A stretch of DNA of 64,000 bases from Distichodus sexfasciatus (taxonomy: Eukaryota; Chordata; Actinopteri; Characiformes; Distichodontidae), in the NCBI GenBank assembly GCA_032718565.1, contig JAVGVS010000106.1, positions 1,048,389 through 1,112,388 of the forward strand, in the 5' to 3' direction. Positions 1 through 12,369 of the stretch are shown one piece after another. Position 1 is the first letter of the stretch. Each line of letters opens with the position of its first letter. The position numbers and the translations under genes are program-made. A model generated the notes under the pieces. It was not told the DNA's origin. It worked only from the letters and a program-made list of their open reading frames with translations, and made no database searches.

Positions 1-16
1 ACAGTGCTTTACAGAG

Positions 17-17
<1 letters not shown>

Positions 18-80
<63 letters not shown>

Positions 81-97
81 CACATACATATGTATGC

Positions 98-165
<68 letters not shown>

Positions 166-190
166 GTGTGTGTGTGTGTGTGTATGTTTT
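18..190. repeat. (TA)n/(TG)n microsatellite
   Basis: Long alternating TA tract passing into TATG and TG units. It lies in the ska2 intron upstream of the first exon visible here. The tyrosine/isoleucine-repeat reading frames in it are artefacts. Confidence 0.95.
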
Positions 191-458
191 ATAGTAGAGA
201 AGCTGTAGATCCTAATTCCTGAGACCCTATCAGTATTATTCTTGCTGTCCACTAAGTCTGGAGTAGTGCAATTATTGTGCTTATAGGGTTTCAGGGCCTT
301 AGGTTTTCCCTTCGCTCATGCCACTGCAGGATTAATCTTAATCTATTTTAAACTTAAACACATTATGTATTGTTATTTTAATTTACAGGATAAAGGATTT
401 TTTCATCATGATCTGTTTTATATGTTGGCAGAACTGTAATACTGTTGTTTTATCCTAG

Positions 459-3400
459 TTCCAGAAGGCTGAGGCTGATATAGAGTATGTGGAAAAGCGT
501 CTAAAATTTGACTTCATGACTAGTGCTCGAGAGAATGGGATTGCAGAGGTGAGTTATGCAGCATGAAAGTACTGCACTAATTGACATCTTTATTAATATA
601 GTTACATAGGTACTAGGGATGGAAACGGTTCAAGAAAAAAATCTGTCCAGTTCGGGTTCGCTTGTGTTACTTGGGGACGCTATGTGTAGTGTTCAGTTCA
701 GCGCATGCGTAGTGTTGTTCAACATAGAAACTGTATTTTTAGTTTACATCTTTATTGTCAATAACGCCATCTAACATGGTGCGCCCTGTTCCTGTTCTAC
801 TCCTGTCTGTGCGCTCTTCCTTCGCTCCCCGTAGAAGGATGCTTTAAACTATAATCTAATGCAAGAAAAACACTCTTTTCACCAGTAACCTAGTGAAGGG
901 ACAGCGTGCAGTAGTCAGTCACAAATAAATCTGAGGGTTAGGGTTAAATGCAATAAAAACAAGTTAACCACCAAAATAAGCTCCGCGTTTGGTCACTATT
1001 CAAAGTTTGAGAATCAGTTGTATACAAAACTTGGTATCCGTTGTGTTTCTCTGCAGTGTTTTCAATTTGGCAAAAAAAAAATCTAATCTCTAATTGTATG
1101 TATAATATTTAAACTATTATTTTTGAATAGAATTTATATAATATTTATAAACAGAGAAATGTGGAAACATGTAAATCTCTCTTGCTCCCTCCCTTCTGTG
1201 ACCGGCTTCTCTTCTAAAAGAAGGGGCCGTTTCGTTCGTTCGCTCGCAACCGCCACATCACTCGAAAGAACACTGTTGTCTTTCAAGTCACTGTTTTTAC
1301 AGATGATAAAGGGGTTCGGATAATGAATGAATGATAAGTGAATAACTTTGACGGTATCAACGATCCAGTGCTCGTTTTGTCTGTGGGAATGAGATGAATG
1401 CAATTTGGGAAACACGGCAAGATGAATGTTTTTGTTTGTTTGTTTGTTTGTTTCTTTGTGGTTAAATATAAGTGATGTTGTCCAAGTTTGTGGCTGGTCC
1501 TATATATAGATAACTTTTCTTTGTTATTTATCGTTATATCTAGCTCATTTTCATACAGTAAATAAGCTTTTATTGCTAATGTTTTATTGGGAAAACGTGT
1601 CCTGGATATATAGCATTTTGGGCAAAAATAATATATGTTTGTTTAATAAATGTTTAAAAATCAGAATGTGGATTTGAACTCATGATGAAATATGTGAGTT
1701 TGAAACAAAAAATAGTGGTTTTCTTGCAACCAGTTTTTAGGAAAGAAAACACCATTTTTTCTCAATTTAACAATTGTGGATTTATAGGATTTTGGAACCA
1801 AACTCTTCATTTGTTGTAAAGCAAGAATTTAAGGCAAACTGTTTTTTGTTTTTTTTTTAATTGCCAAATTAAATTTTGAAATCAGCAATGTCTTCCCATG
1901 TACTGTATAAAAATTGCTTCCAGCATTAATCTAAGTCACAATGACGTGCCTAATGCCAAACAGCCTCATTCTTTCAGTTTTTACATGACTACATGCCATG
2001 CCAAACTTGTAGTTTAAACACCATTAATGATGGATTATCTACTGATGATATATTGTATTTCTGAAGTGTAGACAAAATAGAGAGAAGTAGCGAACCGAAC
2101 CGAAAACCGTGATACGAACCAAACTGTGGATTTTGTGAACCGTTCCACCCTTAATAGGTACATCGTAGTTAAGATTTGTGTTTTATATTTCCTAAAATTT
2201 TGTACATGGTCACTGAACCAGTGCTGGCCCCAAATAATTATGGCTGCTTTGCCAATATAAAAATCATTTTTTGTTTCTGTGTTTCAGGTAAACCCCGTTC
2301 AGCTTCTGGAGAATCTGACAGCCATTAAGTTACGTCATTCAGCTCTGTGTGCAGAAGTGGAGGAGATTGCAGCTGAACAGAAGCGCTCTATGGAATCAAT
2401 TCGGGCTCACTTAGACACAACAGTGAAATTGGTGGAGAAGATGCAAAATATGGCTGATATGCAGGTAAACAAATCAGTTCAAGGCTCTTTTGTTTGTATA
2501 AAGTATCAATTAAATCTTGTGGCAGTAACTCTTGCATACAGCTTAAATAACTTTGCAAACAAAAATGCTGTTGAAAAATATTTCTTATTGACATTAATTT
2601 GGCCTAGTGCTAAGTTTAGTGTGTGATTAGCTGACTCATTTTGAATGTTTGGTTTTCCCAGACTCCACCTTTCACAGAGGCAGAACAGGAAGCAAGGGAT
2701 GCTCTCTGTCTATCGGTGGCTACACTCAGTGTGGAGGTTTGACACAAACACCTAGGATTTGTACTGCTTTTGTAATGCACATGAAAAAGCCTTTGGCATC
2801 CCAGAAAATTAACTTTGTTTTCCCCAAAAGGACAGTATAACATTAGAAAACATTACAATAAAATATTAATGCAAAAAATAATTTTGAAGATGAGAGCTGT
2901 CATGAAAAAATCTTTTATAAGTTCATTATTCCCTATGCATTGCATTATCCATTAAGCATCAGTAGTAACAATGTTTGTTTTTGTAGACTCTGTCTGAACC
3001 TCACACCACACAGGAGAGAAACAGTAAGTCATGAGTTAATAATACATTTATAATTATTATTTTGCCATACAGTTTCACTGAAAGGCTCGTTTCTAATGAT
3101 ATCATGTCATATTGTAGTGCAGTAGTTATCTTGGCTAATGTAAGAAGTGATCCATTCTTCTTGACCGATCAGGGCGGTGTTCTCCATACGTGGATTATTC
3201 GTTTAGCCGAATGTAATTGTTGACGATTTGGCATGATGCTAAATCTGTCGGTTTTTAAAACTTTGCTGGATGCATTCTCATAGCAACACATCCTAATACT
3301 CAAACCTACTTGGAGCAGGTTTTTCCTATGAACAAGGATTAGCTCACACACTTAATCAGGCTTATTTGAATGTGTGTAGATGATAGCCATACATGCCTTG

Positions 3401-6400
3401 TGTTGGATGTTGTGTTCAGGACATCCTATACTACTCAGTTCATTTCTAATGAAAACTTACTTGCGCCTGTAGAAATTTAGACTTTTCAAATCTTTATGTA
3501 GTATAAAAGTGCTGAAACTGTGGACATAACCACTAGAAATAGTAGGGTTGCACCGATACAGATACCAGTATCGGGTATCAGGCCGATACTTCATTAAAAT
3601 ACTTGTATTCGTAAATAAATTGCTGATACCACACACCAATGCCACTCAGTGGTATTTCACTACAACAAGCTGGTCATAGTCGGCAGATGTAATTTGTTGT
3701 CCAATCTGACATCAGTGTCTGAGGGGAGACAACAAGCCAGAAACTTAGCTTCGGAGGTTCTGGCCACTAATGAAGGGAATTCTGACTCTTTTCTCACTAA
3801 AAAGAATTATGTAAACTTGCGTGTAAAATGAGTTACTATTTTACAAAACATCCATTATGTCAAATGTTTATTACTTATATGGCTGAATGAGCCAACTGAG
3901 CAATAGTTTTGCTAACTTTTAAGTTCGCTGTTTTAACTATGTGGCACATTTCATTTCCTTTATCTGCTTAAATTTTCATTTTGTCTAATGTGATGACACT
4001 GCCTTTTAGAAGGCTTTTTTTTAAACCAGAAAGATCTGTTTATTTGTGGCGTGGAATAGCTTTGTGTTAATGCTTTGATATTTAGCCTTATTTATAGGCT
4101 TACTGTAATCTGCAAAGGATAAAATAAAACCTAGCTTCCAATTAATTGCTAAGAACTATCGATATTGGTACACAAATGCTTGTACTCGTATTGCTTTGTA
4201 AAAAAGTGGCATAGGTGCATCCCTAAGAACAGTGTCTGCTTTATTGGCTTGCAGAGGCTTTTTGGCCGATAATTAGACGTTTTACCCTCTGTTTACATGA
4301 TAAAATGTCATTAAATAAAAAATAATGTATAAACCAGGTTAAATAAAACAGGTTATGTTAAAAAGCTGTCAAATAAATGTTTAGATAAAAGGTTTAGAAC
4401 ATTTATCAAGCAGAAATTGTATTAGGTTTTTTTAGACCACACTAAGTATAATCTTAAATATAAGATTAATAAAAATAAACATGAATAAATCAACTGGAGT
4501 GTATCTATGCAGTTTTCTCAGTCATGCACTGTTGTGAACAGCTCTGTCTCTGTGCATGGTGTTGTATGTGAGTGGGGTGGAGTAATGTAGAGCTCACCAA
4601 TAGGCTGCAGCATTAGAGAGAGCTGCTCCGGCTCACATAGAGTGAAATTCTCTGACTCTCTGACACAAGAAAGATGAAAATAGTAATAATTTAACCCCAG
4701 GACTGATAATATACTGCCCAGCATTAACTTCAGGGTCGTTATCACTTTTTGTTCTGAAAATAAATTGCGGCCGCTCTAGCGAAGTCAGAGATCGATAGAA
4801 TTCTAGAAGTTTTCAACTAAACTGTTGCGCGGAAAGAAAGCTTCTACGCGTCCACGTGTCTGTGCTCATCATATTTAGGTAGGGATGCACCGATTGCAAT
4901 TTTCTTGGCCGATTCCAATTACCGATTTGTTTTTTTTTTTTTTTTTTTTGTAAGTGTGATCAACTGATACCGATTTTTCCAATACCGATTTTTTTTTTTT
5001 CCCCAGATAACAGAAAATTTGAGCTGCTGCGAGTAGTCAACAACATCGACACAAAAAAATGGGTTTCAGCTTTTTTTAATGTAACGCGGTAGTTACTTTC
5101 CCTGTTTACTAATTAGGGGGCCATGCAGTGGAACACTGCGTGGAACCCTATTGGAATCGTGCTGATTTTTTTTTTTTCCTGCCTTAAAACGCGTTGTGGA
5201 GAAAAAACTGTAAGACCTACAGCTTTGAAATTTGGCAGGTAGGTCCGGTACCCCACCCACTACTCAGGCAAAAAAAATTGCACCAACATAAGCTCTTTTG
5301 CGTTTTTCCAAAAAAATAGCATTTTGCCTAATAACTTTTGAACCGTAGCTCTGATTCTCAAAAATCTTATACCATCTTACTCCTTGGGTCAAGGCGAATC
5401 TTTATAGACCCTCGCGTCTATTTCTGCCATATTGGATTTCTCGCTAATTTGCATAATATGCAAAACCATCTCTTGCGAACTAGACCCTGGATTTTTGTTC
5501 AATCTGCATGCAACTGGTATCATTTGAATCCCGAGACACTCTTCTTTAATTATTATCGAGCACATTTTTAATTTAGTTCTTCATTTGGCTGTAATATGCA
5601 AATAAATGTGGTGGGCTTGGCATAGGACTGCAATGCCACACACTGAGTGTCATAGAAATCCGGCTCTGGGTGGGCTACAGCTTTGAAATTTGGCAGGTAG
5701 GTCTGGCACCCCTCCCACTACTCGGACAAAAAAAATTGCACCACTATGCCAGTTGGTGGCGCTATAATAAGCTATTTTGCGTTTTGCCTAATAAGTTTTG
5801 AACCGTAGCACCCTAGATAAAAGGATGAAACGTGTCATTTTTGAACGTCTGTCCACTTCAATTCATCGAAAACTGATAAAGCTGCATGGCCCCCGTAATC
5901 ACTGCTTGCAGTTATATTTACTTTTATAATAGTGGCAGCTCTACAGCAAATACAAACAAAAATCTAATTTTCTTTAATGTAATGCTTTATTTTCATAACA
6001 AATTTTCTTTACAAATTTAAATAAATAAAATGTAACTCGTAAAATGTAACAATTCCGATAACTCGACGTCCGAAAAATAACGCCTACTTGGCATTGTGTA
6101 TTTTGGGCAGAGGTGATTTATCAGATTTCTGAAGCCTGTTTCCTCAACCATTGAAAACGGCTGATCATCTTGTGATTGACTTGTGCATCTGTGTTTATGT
6201 TGAAGCAGGGACAGACAAGTGGGCAAGGGCAGCCATTGATTGCGTGCTTATTAAACGTGTAAGACCTAACTATTAAATTATAATTATAAGGTTGATAAAC
6301 TAAAACTTGCGTTTAATCTACCTGTCGCTGTTCCTCTTTCTACATAATTTTTGGTTTTTCTGTAAAAACTGTCTGTAGTGTGCAGTCCATAGTGTGTAGT

Positions 6401-9400
6401 GTGCGCAGCTTTGAAATTTACGCCGGACGAAATTTTTGCGGCAAGCGATTTTGCACGCTCTAGTTTTGGCATTGATGTGACGCCATACTCACGCACCCAA
6501 AATTCATTTTAATGTCACCCCATTCAAAGTGAATGAGAAACGCCCCCGTTGAGCGTACATGTGAACGCTGCCTGAATGCGCGCGTGACTGTGCTGCAAGT
6601 AATGCGCATGCCCAAGATCGGTTTGAAATGGCAATATGTGTGAGTGATCGGCCGATCACCGATCAGGCCAAAAATCGTCCGATTCCGATCGCTGGCCGAT
6701 CGATCGGTGCATCCCTATGTTTAATATAATAATTTGATATAATAAATACATAAATTTCATCTTTCTGCAACGATCTGCGTAAATGTATTCAGTTCTAAAG
6801 TTTAGTGCTAAATATTTTTATAGACTTACACACAAAGACTTACACAGTAAGAAAATAGACACTGCACATTAATACACAAATAGCGCTTATGCCACAGCAG
6901 GATAAAGATAATAGCACACATGCTTTGTATCGGCAGCGTCTATTTTCTGGGCGCATACTCGGTCAGAATTTATGTATTTATTATACCATATATAACTGCT
7001 TGAATATGATACACTTAGACATATGGACATGTTTCTTTTCTAACTTAAAATATGGTAGAAAAAGTGCGCAACTTTTCACAGGCTTCAGGTATTCTAGCAG
7101 ATTGAATGCTTGCTATCATTACGCCAGTTCCCGACGGTTCTATAGGCTGTTTGCCTTTTCTTGGCTAACACACTTCAAAGTCTAAGCAACTAAGTCAAAG
7201 CAAGTTAAAAACAAAGTTCAGAATTTAAGCCATAGCGTTTCCTGCTAGGATTGTTGTAGGCTCTTCTGAAAGTTCTGGCTGAGGTCCTTCACTCGCAGTC
7301 ACACTCACTCGTGGTCCACAGCGACAATAACACGGGGCTACCCACAGACGTGCTCAACTAAAAATCGGCATACTACACTCGAAAATCAGCTGATGCCGAC
7401 ATATAAAAATGGCAAATATCGGCCCGGTATATCGGCAGACCTACAGTATGTATCGGCCCGATATATCGTCAGATTCTTTGGGGGTCCTCCCCCATACATT
7501 TTTTTATGAAGTCAATGCCATTTCCTGCATTCTGGTGCATTTAACAGGTTGTTAGACTTCTCAGTTTACCTACAGAAGTAAGTACTTGATTCAATGACTA
7601 TTTCAGAGTAGGGCTGTGCAAAAAAATCGATACATCAATATATTCCTTTCATGATATTGATTTCTAGCTCCAAAAATCAATATTTCCGAGGGGAAGAATC
7701 ATGCACCACAAGCAGCCTCATATAACTGACTGGGCACTTTAATTTCTTATTTTCAATCTTATGCACTTTATCTTAACGTTTTTGGTGTCCACAAGTTAAA
7801 ATGCAAAGACAGTGAAGTTAAAATTCAGTACTGAATTATGCTCTTTTGGCTGAATTATTAATGTAATGTGATTCATTAAGACCACCCAGATCGTACACAG
7901 CGATTTGCATTTCAGCCCTGTTTTTACATTTTCAGTGAACTGTAGAATATGTATAGTATCGCAATATATCGTGATATAATCATATCATAACCCATGTATC
8001 ATGATTCGTATCGTATCTGGAGGTCCTTGCCAACACCCACCCCTATTTCAGAGACAGATTCAACAATGTCCTCATTCAACCAGTCCATATATGCATTAGC
8101 CGGTTTTCAAACCCACTGCTATAGCTCACAGCGAGAAGGTCCTGGGTTCGAGCCCTGGGTTGGCCGTACGGCCTTTCTGTGTGGAGTTTGCATGCTCTCC
8201 CCGTGTTCGCGCGGGTCTCCTCCCACAGTCCAAAAGCATGCAATATAGGTTAATTGGCGAATCTAAATTGGCCCCGTGGGGTGTGAGTGAGAATGAGAGT
8301 GTGGGTGTGTGTGCCCTGTGGCATGTTGGCGCCTGCCCAGGGTTGTTCCCTGCCTTGTGCCCGTAGTTTTCGGGGTAGGCTCCGGTCCCCCGCGACCCCG
8401 GTTCGTGATGCATGAAAAAAATTGAGGAGTCTTCATAACACAAAATGACACTGTGTCAAGCAATGGTGACACAAAAAAATACGTCACAGTTCCGAGAGTG
8501 ATGTGATTTTGCTCTTAGTCTCAATAAGTGGCATGCATAAAAGTTCTTAAGTGTTAAAACTAGGTCAGGAGAGGACTCCTAAACCAGTTAGGCAGCGCTA
8601 CGCACACCAAGACGGAGACCGAACGCTTTCCGTGAAAGAAAGAGCGTCCTGCGGATAAACCATGAGAATGAGCTGATAAAAAGATACAGGCTTGATCATG
8701 AAGGCATTCTTTTTGTTACCGACAATACCCCCAAATGTTTGTGGAAATCGTTCAAAAGCGTTCAAGTTGTGTTTGATAGTGATTGTACAATTTTGGACCT
8801 TGTGCCAAAGTGACTAGGGTCCACACATGATGCATGCATTTGTTTGTCGTCCAGTTTGGTTTTCTTTTGTTATGACTTCTGCCTTTGACCCGTAATATAT
8901 ACAACATATGCATATATTAGTGGAACTCGATCGATGATGTGCTGGGTAGATTTTAGTACAACCAGTTAAAGGTATTATCACAAAGAGTGTGTTGTATAAA
9001 GCCCTATATGAATGGTGTGATGTAATATATTCACTGTGCAGCTCCTTTATTTGTTGAACTCAGTAGTTGGGCGGGATATTATTCGTAGTCCTCAATACCT
9101 AAGCTCTGGCTCTGTCAGCACTTAGGAATCGGGTTTAGACTTTGCTGAAAGTTACTATTAGCATCTTTATACAACGCTCTTAGGCCCTACTTTTTGCTAA
9201 AAAAATGTTAACTCTTAAGCAAAAGTGAGCGACCATTCTTAAGACCACTCTTAAGAAGTTTTCTACATACCTGCCTTGATTCCTCTGTATTTGAAAGTAT
9301 TTGTGAGATATTCTGCGCACAAAACAGAAGTAAATGCATAAATGACATTTTTCGTGATGTACACACAAAAAATGTTTGAGTGCGCCCGAGCGCCATTACT

Positions 9401-12028
9401 CACTAAAACGCTCCAGTTCAGTCAAAACGTCCACTTTATTACAGACAAAACTCTACTCACAATACAGATTTCCCATAGTTTATTCTGGAACGATTGCCCA
9501 TTGTTTTAATGTGACGCGGCTCCGTGGGGGATTGTGGGAAATATTCTTTTCCAGAATGGCCAAAAGCAGCTCATTTTATAGACCAAATTGGTTCAAAATG
9601 ACCCAAAACTTCAGTATGTCTTTATTTTCAATTGATCAGATTTGTTTTTTCTCTTCAATTTTATAATGTTATAGTATAATCAATAGGAAAGAAGAAATAT
9701 AGAACATTTATTCAAAAAATTATTCTATAGTCTTGATGGATACCAAATCGATAAAGACGTGTTTCCGCAATAGAATGTTAAGCTATAGAATGCATAATAA
9801 AAACTCTGCAATAAAACTATTCTTACTATTTCTAATAGTTTCAGCACTTTTATTTTACATAAAGCTAAAAAACCTAAACATTTCTACAGGCGCAATTCAG
9901 TTTTCATCAGAAATGTGCTGATTTCATAACTGCGTCAGCATTTACACGTCAAACTATGACAAATTTGAGTAGTGCAGGACATCCTGAATACAACAGCATA
10001 AAGCATATATAGCTAACTTCTACTCACACACTAGAATAGTAGTCTTTTTCTGTTGTTTTTTTTTAAAGAATTTATCCTCTTACTCGATTAATCAATGAAA
10101 AAATCAATAGAATACTCGCTTACAAAAAGAATTGATAGTTGCAGCTCTACCTACAATGCACTCAAAATAAATATTGTTTTGAGTATACATTTTTGATTTG
10201 CAGTTTGAAAGTGAGTCAAGCTTAGAATGAGGCTCCATGAAATTCTGAGATCACATTTCATTCATAACTGCCCAGCACCCTTCATCACTCGCTTCAACAA
10301 TATAACTCTCCACTGTCTTCATGCTGACCCACACTCTCTGTATCAACCTCCTAAATCAAGAGAGATGGGCCATGGGTTAAGCATTGGTTTTCTATTAACA
10401 TCTGAAATGAGTTTGAAAAAGTAAAGAAATTTGCATAAAAAAGCATTAGTAAATAACAAATGACATGTTTGGCCTAGTTTCAAAAGTGGTTGTGGTCACT
10501 TTGTTTGAACCCAATGGTCTTATCATCATCCGAATTTTAAAAATAAAAGTTGTTGGACTATAGACCAAGCACTGTCAATAAATATTATCAGAGTGGACTT
10601 GGTCTCATTCTTGGCCGTACAATACAATCTAGCTGTGGATAACAAATTTTTATCTCATCACTAATTTTGAGGTCATGAAACCCTCAAATATAATGGCTGT
10701 GATGCCTATGAATTAATTATTGAACTGTTTTCTAGGCTTGATATCTATGGGCTTTTTAAGCAGTTCGGGTGTTTGCAATCATCTCCAGCTACGCTAATCT
10801 ACTCCTTCGCGTAGAAGAACTGAATGAAACTAAAACTAAACTAAATTCAGAATTTTGGTGAAATACCAAGCCAGCATTAACTGATCCAAGATGAGGCTTC
10901 TGATCTTAGATGATTTAAGCAACATATAGAAAATACCCCCAGGACATAGGTTAGTTATGCGTCTCCCTGTAAATCGGGATGCACCGTTCCTATACGTAGA
11001 TCGTATATCCATCCAATAATGACTCAAATAGCTTTATCGGGTATTGGTGGCATTGGACCGTTCTTTGGAGCACTTTCATTCTACGTAAAGCTAAAAAAGA
11101 AATGAACTGATTTCAAGATTGTGTCAGCATTTACATATCAAACTATGACAAATCTGAGTAGTACAGGACGTTCTGAACACAACAATGTATGGCATGTATG
11201 GCTAACTTCTACACAAACACTATAATAAGCCTAAAAACAAGAGTATAGAAAATGCCCCAAATTCAAGGGCTGTAAAGGTTAAAAACTGGTATTGGATCGG
11301 CCAATACCCAAATCCCAAGTATAAGCATTGGTATCGGAACTGAAAAGGTTGGATTGGTGCATCTCTTAAATAATTTTAAAGTAAAAAGAGATATGGTATC
11401 TATTTCAGTATCGGCAGCTGTGTATCAGAGTTGGATTGGAAATGAAAGAATGTGGGTCGGCCCATCCTTATCTGTAAATAGAGAAACAAAACATCCACAG
11501 TGTTTATTTCAGTGGAATGATGAAGCTACTAAACAGAAAACCACTAAATTGAAAGACAGTATGATGTATACTGAACAAGAGAAGAAATGTGTATCATAGG
11601 GATATGTACAGTTTTGAAGGAGGACAAGTATTACCTAAACACATTATGCGGTATCTATTACCTGTATCTTCAGCAGAGAGGCGGAGTAAGGAAGTGAAAG
11701 AAGCAGACTTTGAGGGTGTTCCACGAAGTGTCCGTGGCAGCGTCAAACTAGCTGATCTCAACATTCTCTACAGGCAGTTAACTGAACACTTTTCTTCAGA
11801 AAAAAACAGGTTTGTATTTGTTCAAACATTGCACTTTGTTCATCAAAGCTTTTTTTTACAGATATAATCAGTGTTTCTGTCTTATCTTTCTTTAGACAAC
11901 CACTGAACTTGCAGAAAATGAAGAAATTGAACATGAAAGTCAGTGAATCTGCAGTCAGAGTGTTACAACATCTGTCACTCATCGATATTGACAAGAAGGG
12001 CTTAATTTCTCTGTCTCCAACTGAGTAA
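459..12028 (+). CDS. ska2: SKA2, spindle and kinetochore-associated protein 2 (partial, spliced, exon 1 missing)
   Basis: SKA2 is a coiled-coil subunit of the SKA1-SKA2-SKA3 complex, which couples kinetochores to spindle microtubules. Exons seen: 459-548 (FQKAEADIEYVEKRL), 2288-2464 (NPVQLLENLTAIKLRHSALC), 2662-2736 (TPPFTEAEQEARDAL), 2987-3023, 11620-11809 and 11896-12028 (stop TAA at 12026). The first three match the SKA2 family along the length of the human protein (about 121 residues). All junctions have AG/GT, and the phases add up: 699 coding bases, 233 codons, no internal stop. The last two exons add about 100 residues (FEGVPRSVRGSVKLADLN, then LLIDIDKKGL-like text ending SLSPTE) that human SKA2 lacks and that resemble the SKA1 C-terminal domain. 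The start of exon 6 is the weakest point: the AG at 11618-11619 is chosen because it is the one that keeps phase, and its pyrimidine tract is poor. Exon 1, with the start codon, is presumably upstream of the window. Introns are full of hAT elements. Confidence 0.85.
614..2153. mobile_element. hAT-type non-autonomous element in ska2 intron
   Basis: The ends are inverted: left TAGGGATGGAAACGGTTCA, right TGAACCGTTCCACCCTTA. A perfect 8-bp target duplication, ATAGGTAC, flanks it at 606-613 and 2154-2161. An 8-bp duplication is the hallmark of hAT transposition. No transposase can be read inside 1540 bases, so it is non-autonomous. Confidence 0.9.
3543..4225. mobile_element. hAT-type MITE (GATACCAGTATCGG family)
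   Basis: Starts TAGGGTTGCACCGATAC and ends AGGTGCATCCCTA, with repeated GATACC/TATCGG text near both ends. The flanking octamers (AGAAATAG and AGAACAGT) match only in part, so the insertion is old. It lies in the long ska2 intron between exons 5 and 6. Confidence 0.75.
4880..6717. mobile_element. hAT-type non-autonomous element with an internal repeat
   Basis: Left end TAGGGATGCACCGATTGCAA and right end GATCGGTGCATCCCTA are inverted. The flanking octamers TATTTAGG and TGTTTAAT agree at five of eight positions. Inside, the phrase CTACAGCTTTGAAATTTGGC occurs near 5219 and again near 5669, which marks a duplicated or nested repeat of another family. No transposase is readable. Confidence 0.75.
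7370..7470. mobile_element. hAT MITE fragment
   Basis: Short stretch with repeated ATATCGGCCCG / ATATATCGGCAG text, typical of the inner ends of hAT MITEs. Its own termini cannot be defined. Confidence 0.4.
7609..8045. mobile_element. hAT-type MITE with perfect 8-bp target duplication
   Basis: Begins TAGGGCTGTGCAAAAAAATC and ends CCAACACCCACCCCTA. TTTCAGAG flanks it on both sides (7601-7608, 8046-8053). At 437 bp it is too small to encode a transposase. Confidence 0.9.
8090..8425 (+). mobile_element. tRNA-derived SINE, copy 1
   Basis: Carries a pol III B-box-like GGTTCGAGCCC at 8145-8155 and the body phrase GGAGTTTGCATGCTCTCCCC. A very similar body recurs at 16672-16965 and, more diverged, at 44480-44735. 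The 5' part containing the A box is degraded. Confidence 0.7.
9180..10149. mobile_element. hAT-type non-autonomous element (TAGAGCTG family), 5'-degraded
   Basis: Ends in AATTGATAGTTGCAGCTCTA, a hAT-like terminus. Its core (ACTTCAGTATGTCTTTATTT, then TTGATCAGATTTG) is shared with 14681-15780, 19440-20040, 30100-30420, 38830-39290 and 44740-45480. The left end could not be found. Confidence 0.6.
10150..10973. other. Intronic stretch without assigned content
   Basis: A/T-rich ska2 intron sequence. I see no coding exon, RNA gene or clear element end here. Confidence 0.5.
10974..11368. mobile_element. hAT-type MITE
   Basis: Left end GGGATGCACCGTTCC and right end GGATTGGTGCATCTCTT are inverted relative to each other, with GTATTGGATCGGCC text inside the right end. 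No target duplication is readable. It lies about 250 bases upstream of ska2 exon 6. Confidence 0.6.
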
Positions 12029-12279
12029 AATAACTAAGAGACCGCTTACATTCATCAGAACCACAGCACTTGGTGCAAGTGCATATGTCTTATTTCCTTT
12101 AGTAGTGTCTGAACAATTTTCTACTGAAAAGTAAGGATATTGAGGTTGAAGACATCCAGTTGGCCAACTGAAAATAGAAGCAGAAAAAAGTATTTTAAAA
12201 ACACAGAAAATGCAGCATTCTAGAGGCTAAATAGTGTCTGCACTTTCAGAAAGCCTGATTTCTACAGTTTGGTTGTATG

Positions 12280-12285
12280 AATAAA
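12280..12285 (+). promoter_or_regulatory. Poly(A) signal for ska2
   Basis: AATAAA about 250 bases after the ska2 stop codon, followed by further AATAA motifs near 12340. It fits a 3' UTR of about 270 bases. Confidence 0.55.
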
Positions 12286-12369
12286 ACAAGAGCAGCATCA
12301 TTTTTTTCAAGAAACCTTTGTAGGACAGTAATGCTAATAAATAATAAATGAGTGCACCACTATGAAATG

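Noticed and set aside
4..222. Tyrosine/isoleucine-repeat reading frame (also at 15781 and 44133-44434)
   Set aside because: Translation of TA/TG microsatellites in every frame; no coding signal.
8140..8160. Possible tRNA gene at the GGTTCGAGCCC box
   Set aside because: The rest does not fold as a cloverleaf and continues into a repeated SINE body.
8126..8443. Overlapping frames at the SINE, both strands
   Set aside because: They arise from SINE sequence; the same text recurs in other copies with different frames.
11354..11599. Frame ending NDEATKQKTTKLKDS...KKCVS as an extra ska2 exon
   Set aside because: It stops just before exon 6, is in a different frame and overlaps the right end of a hAT MITE.
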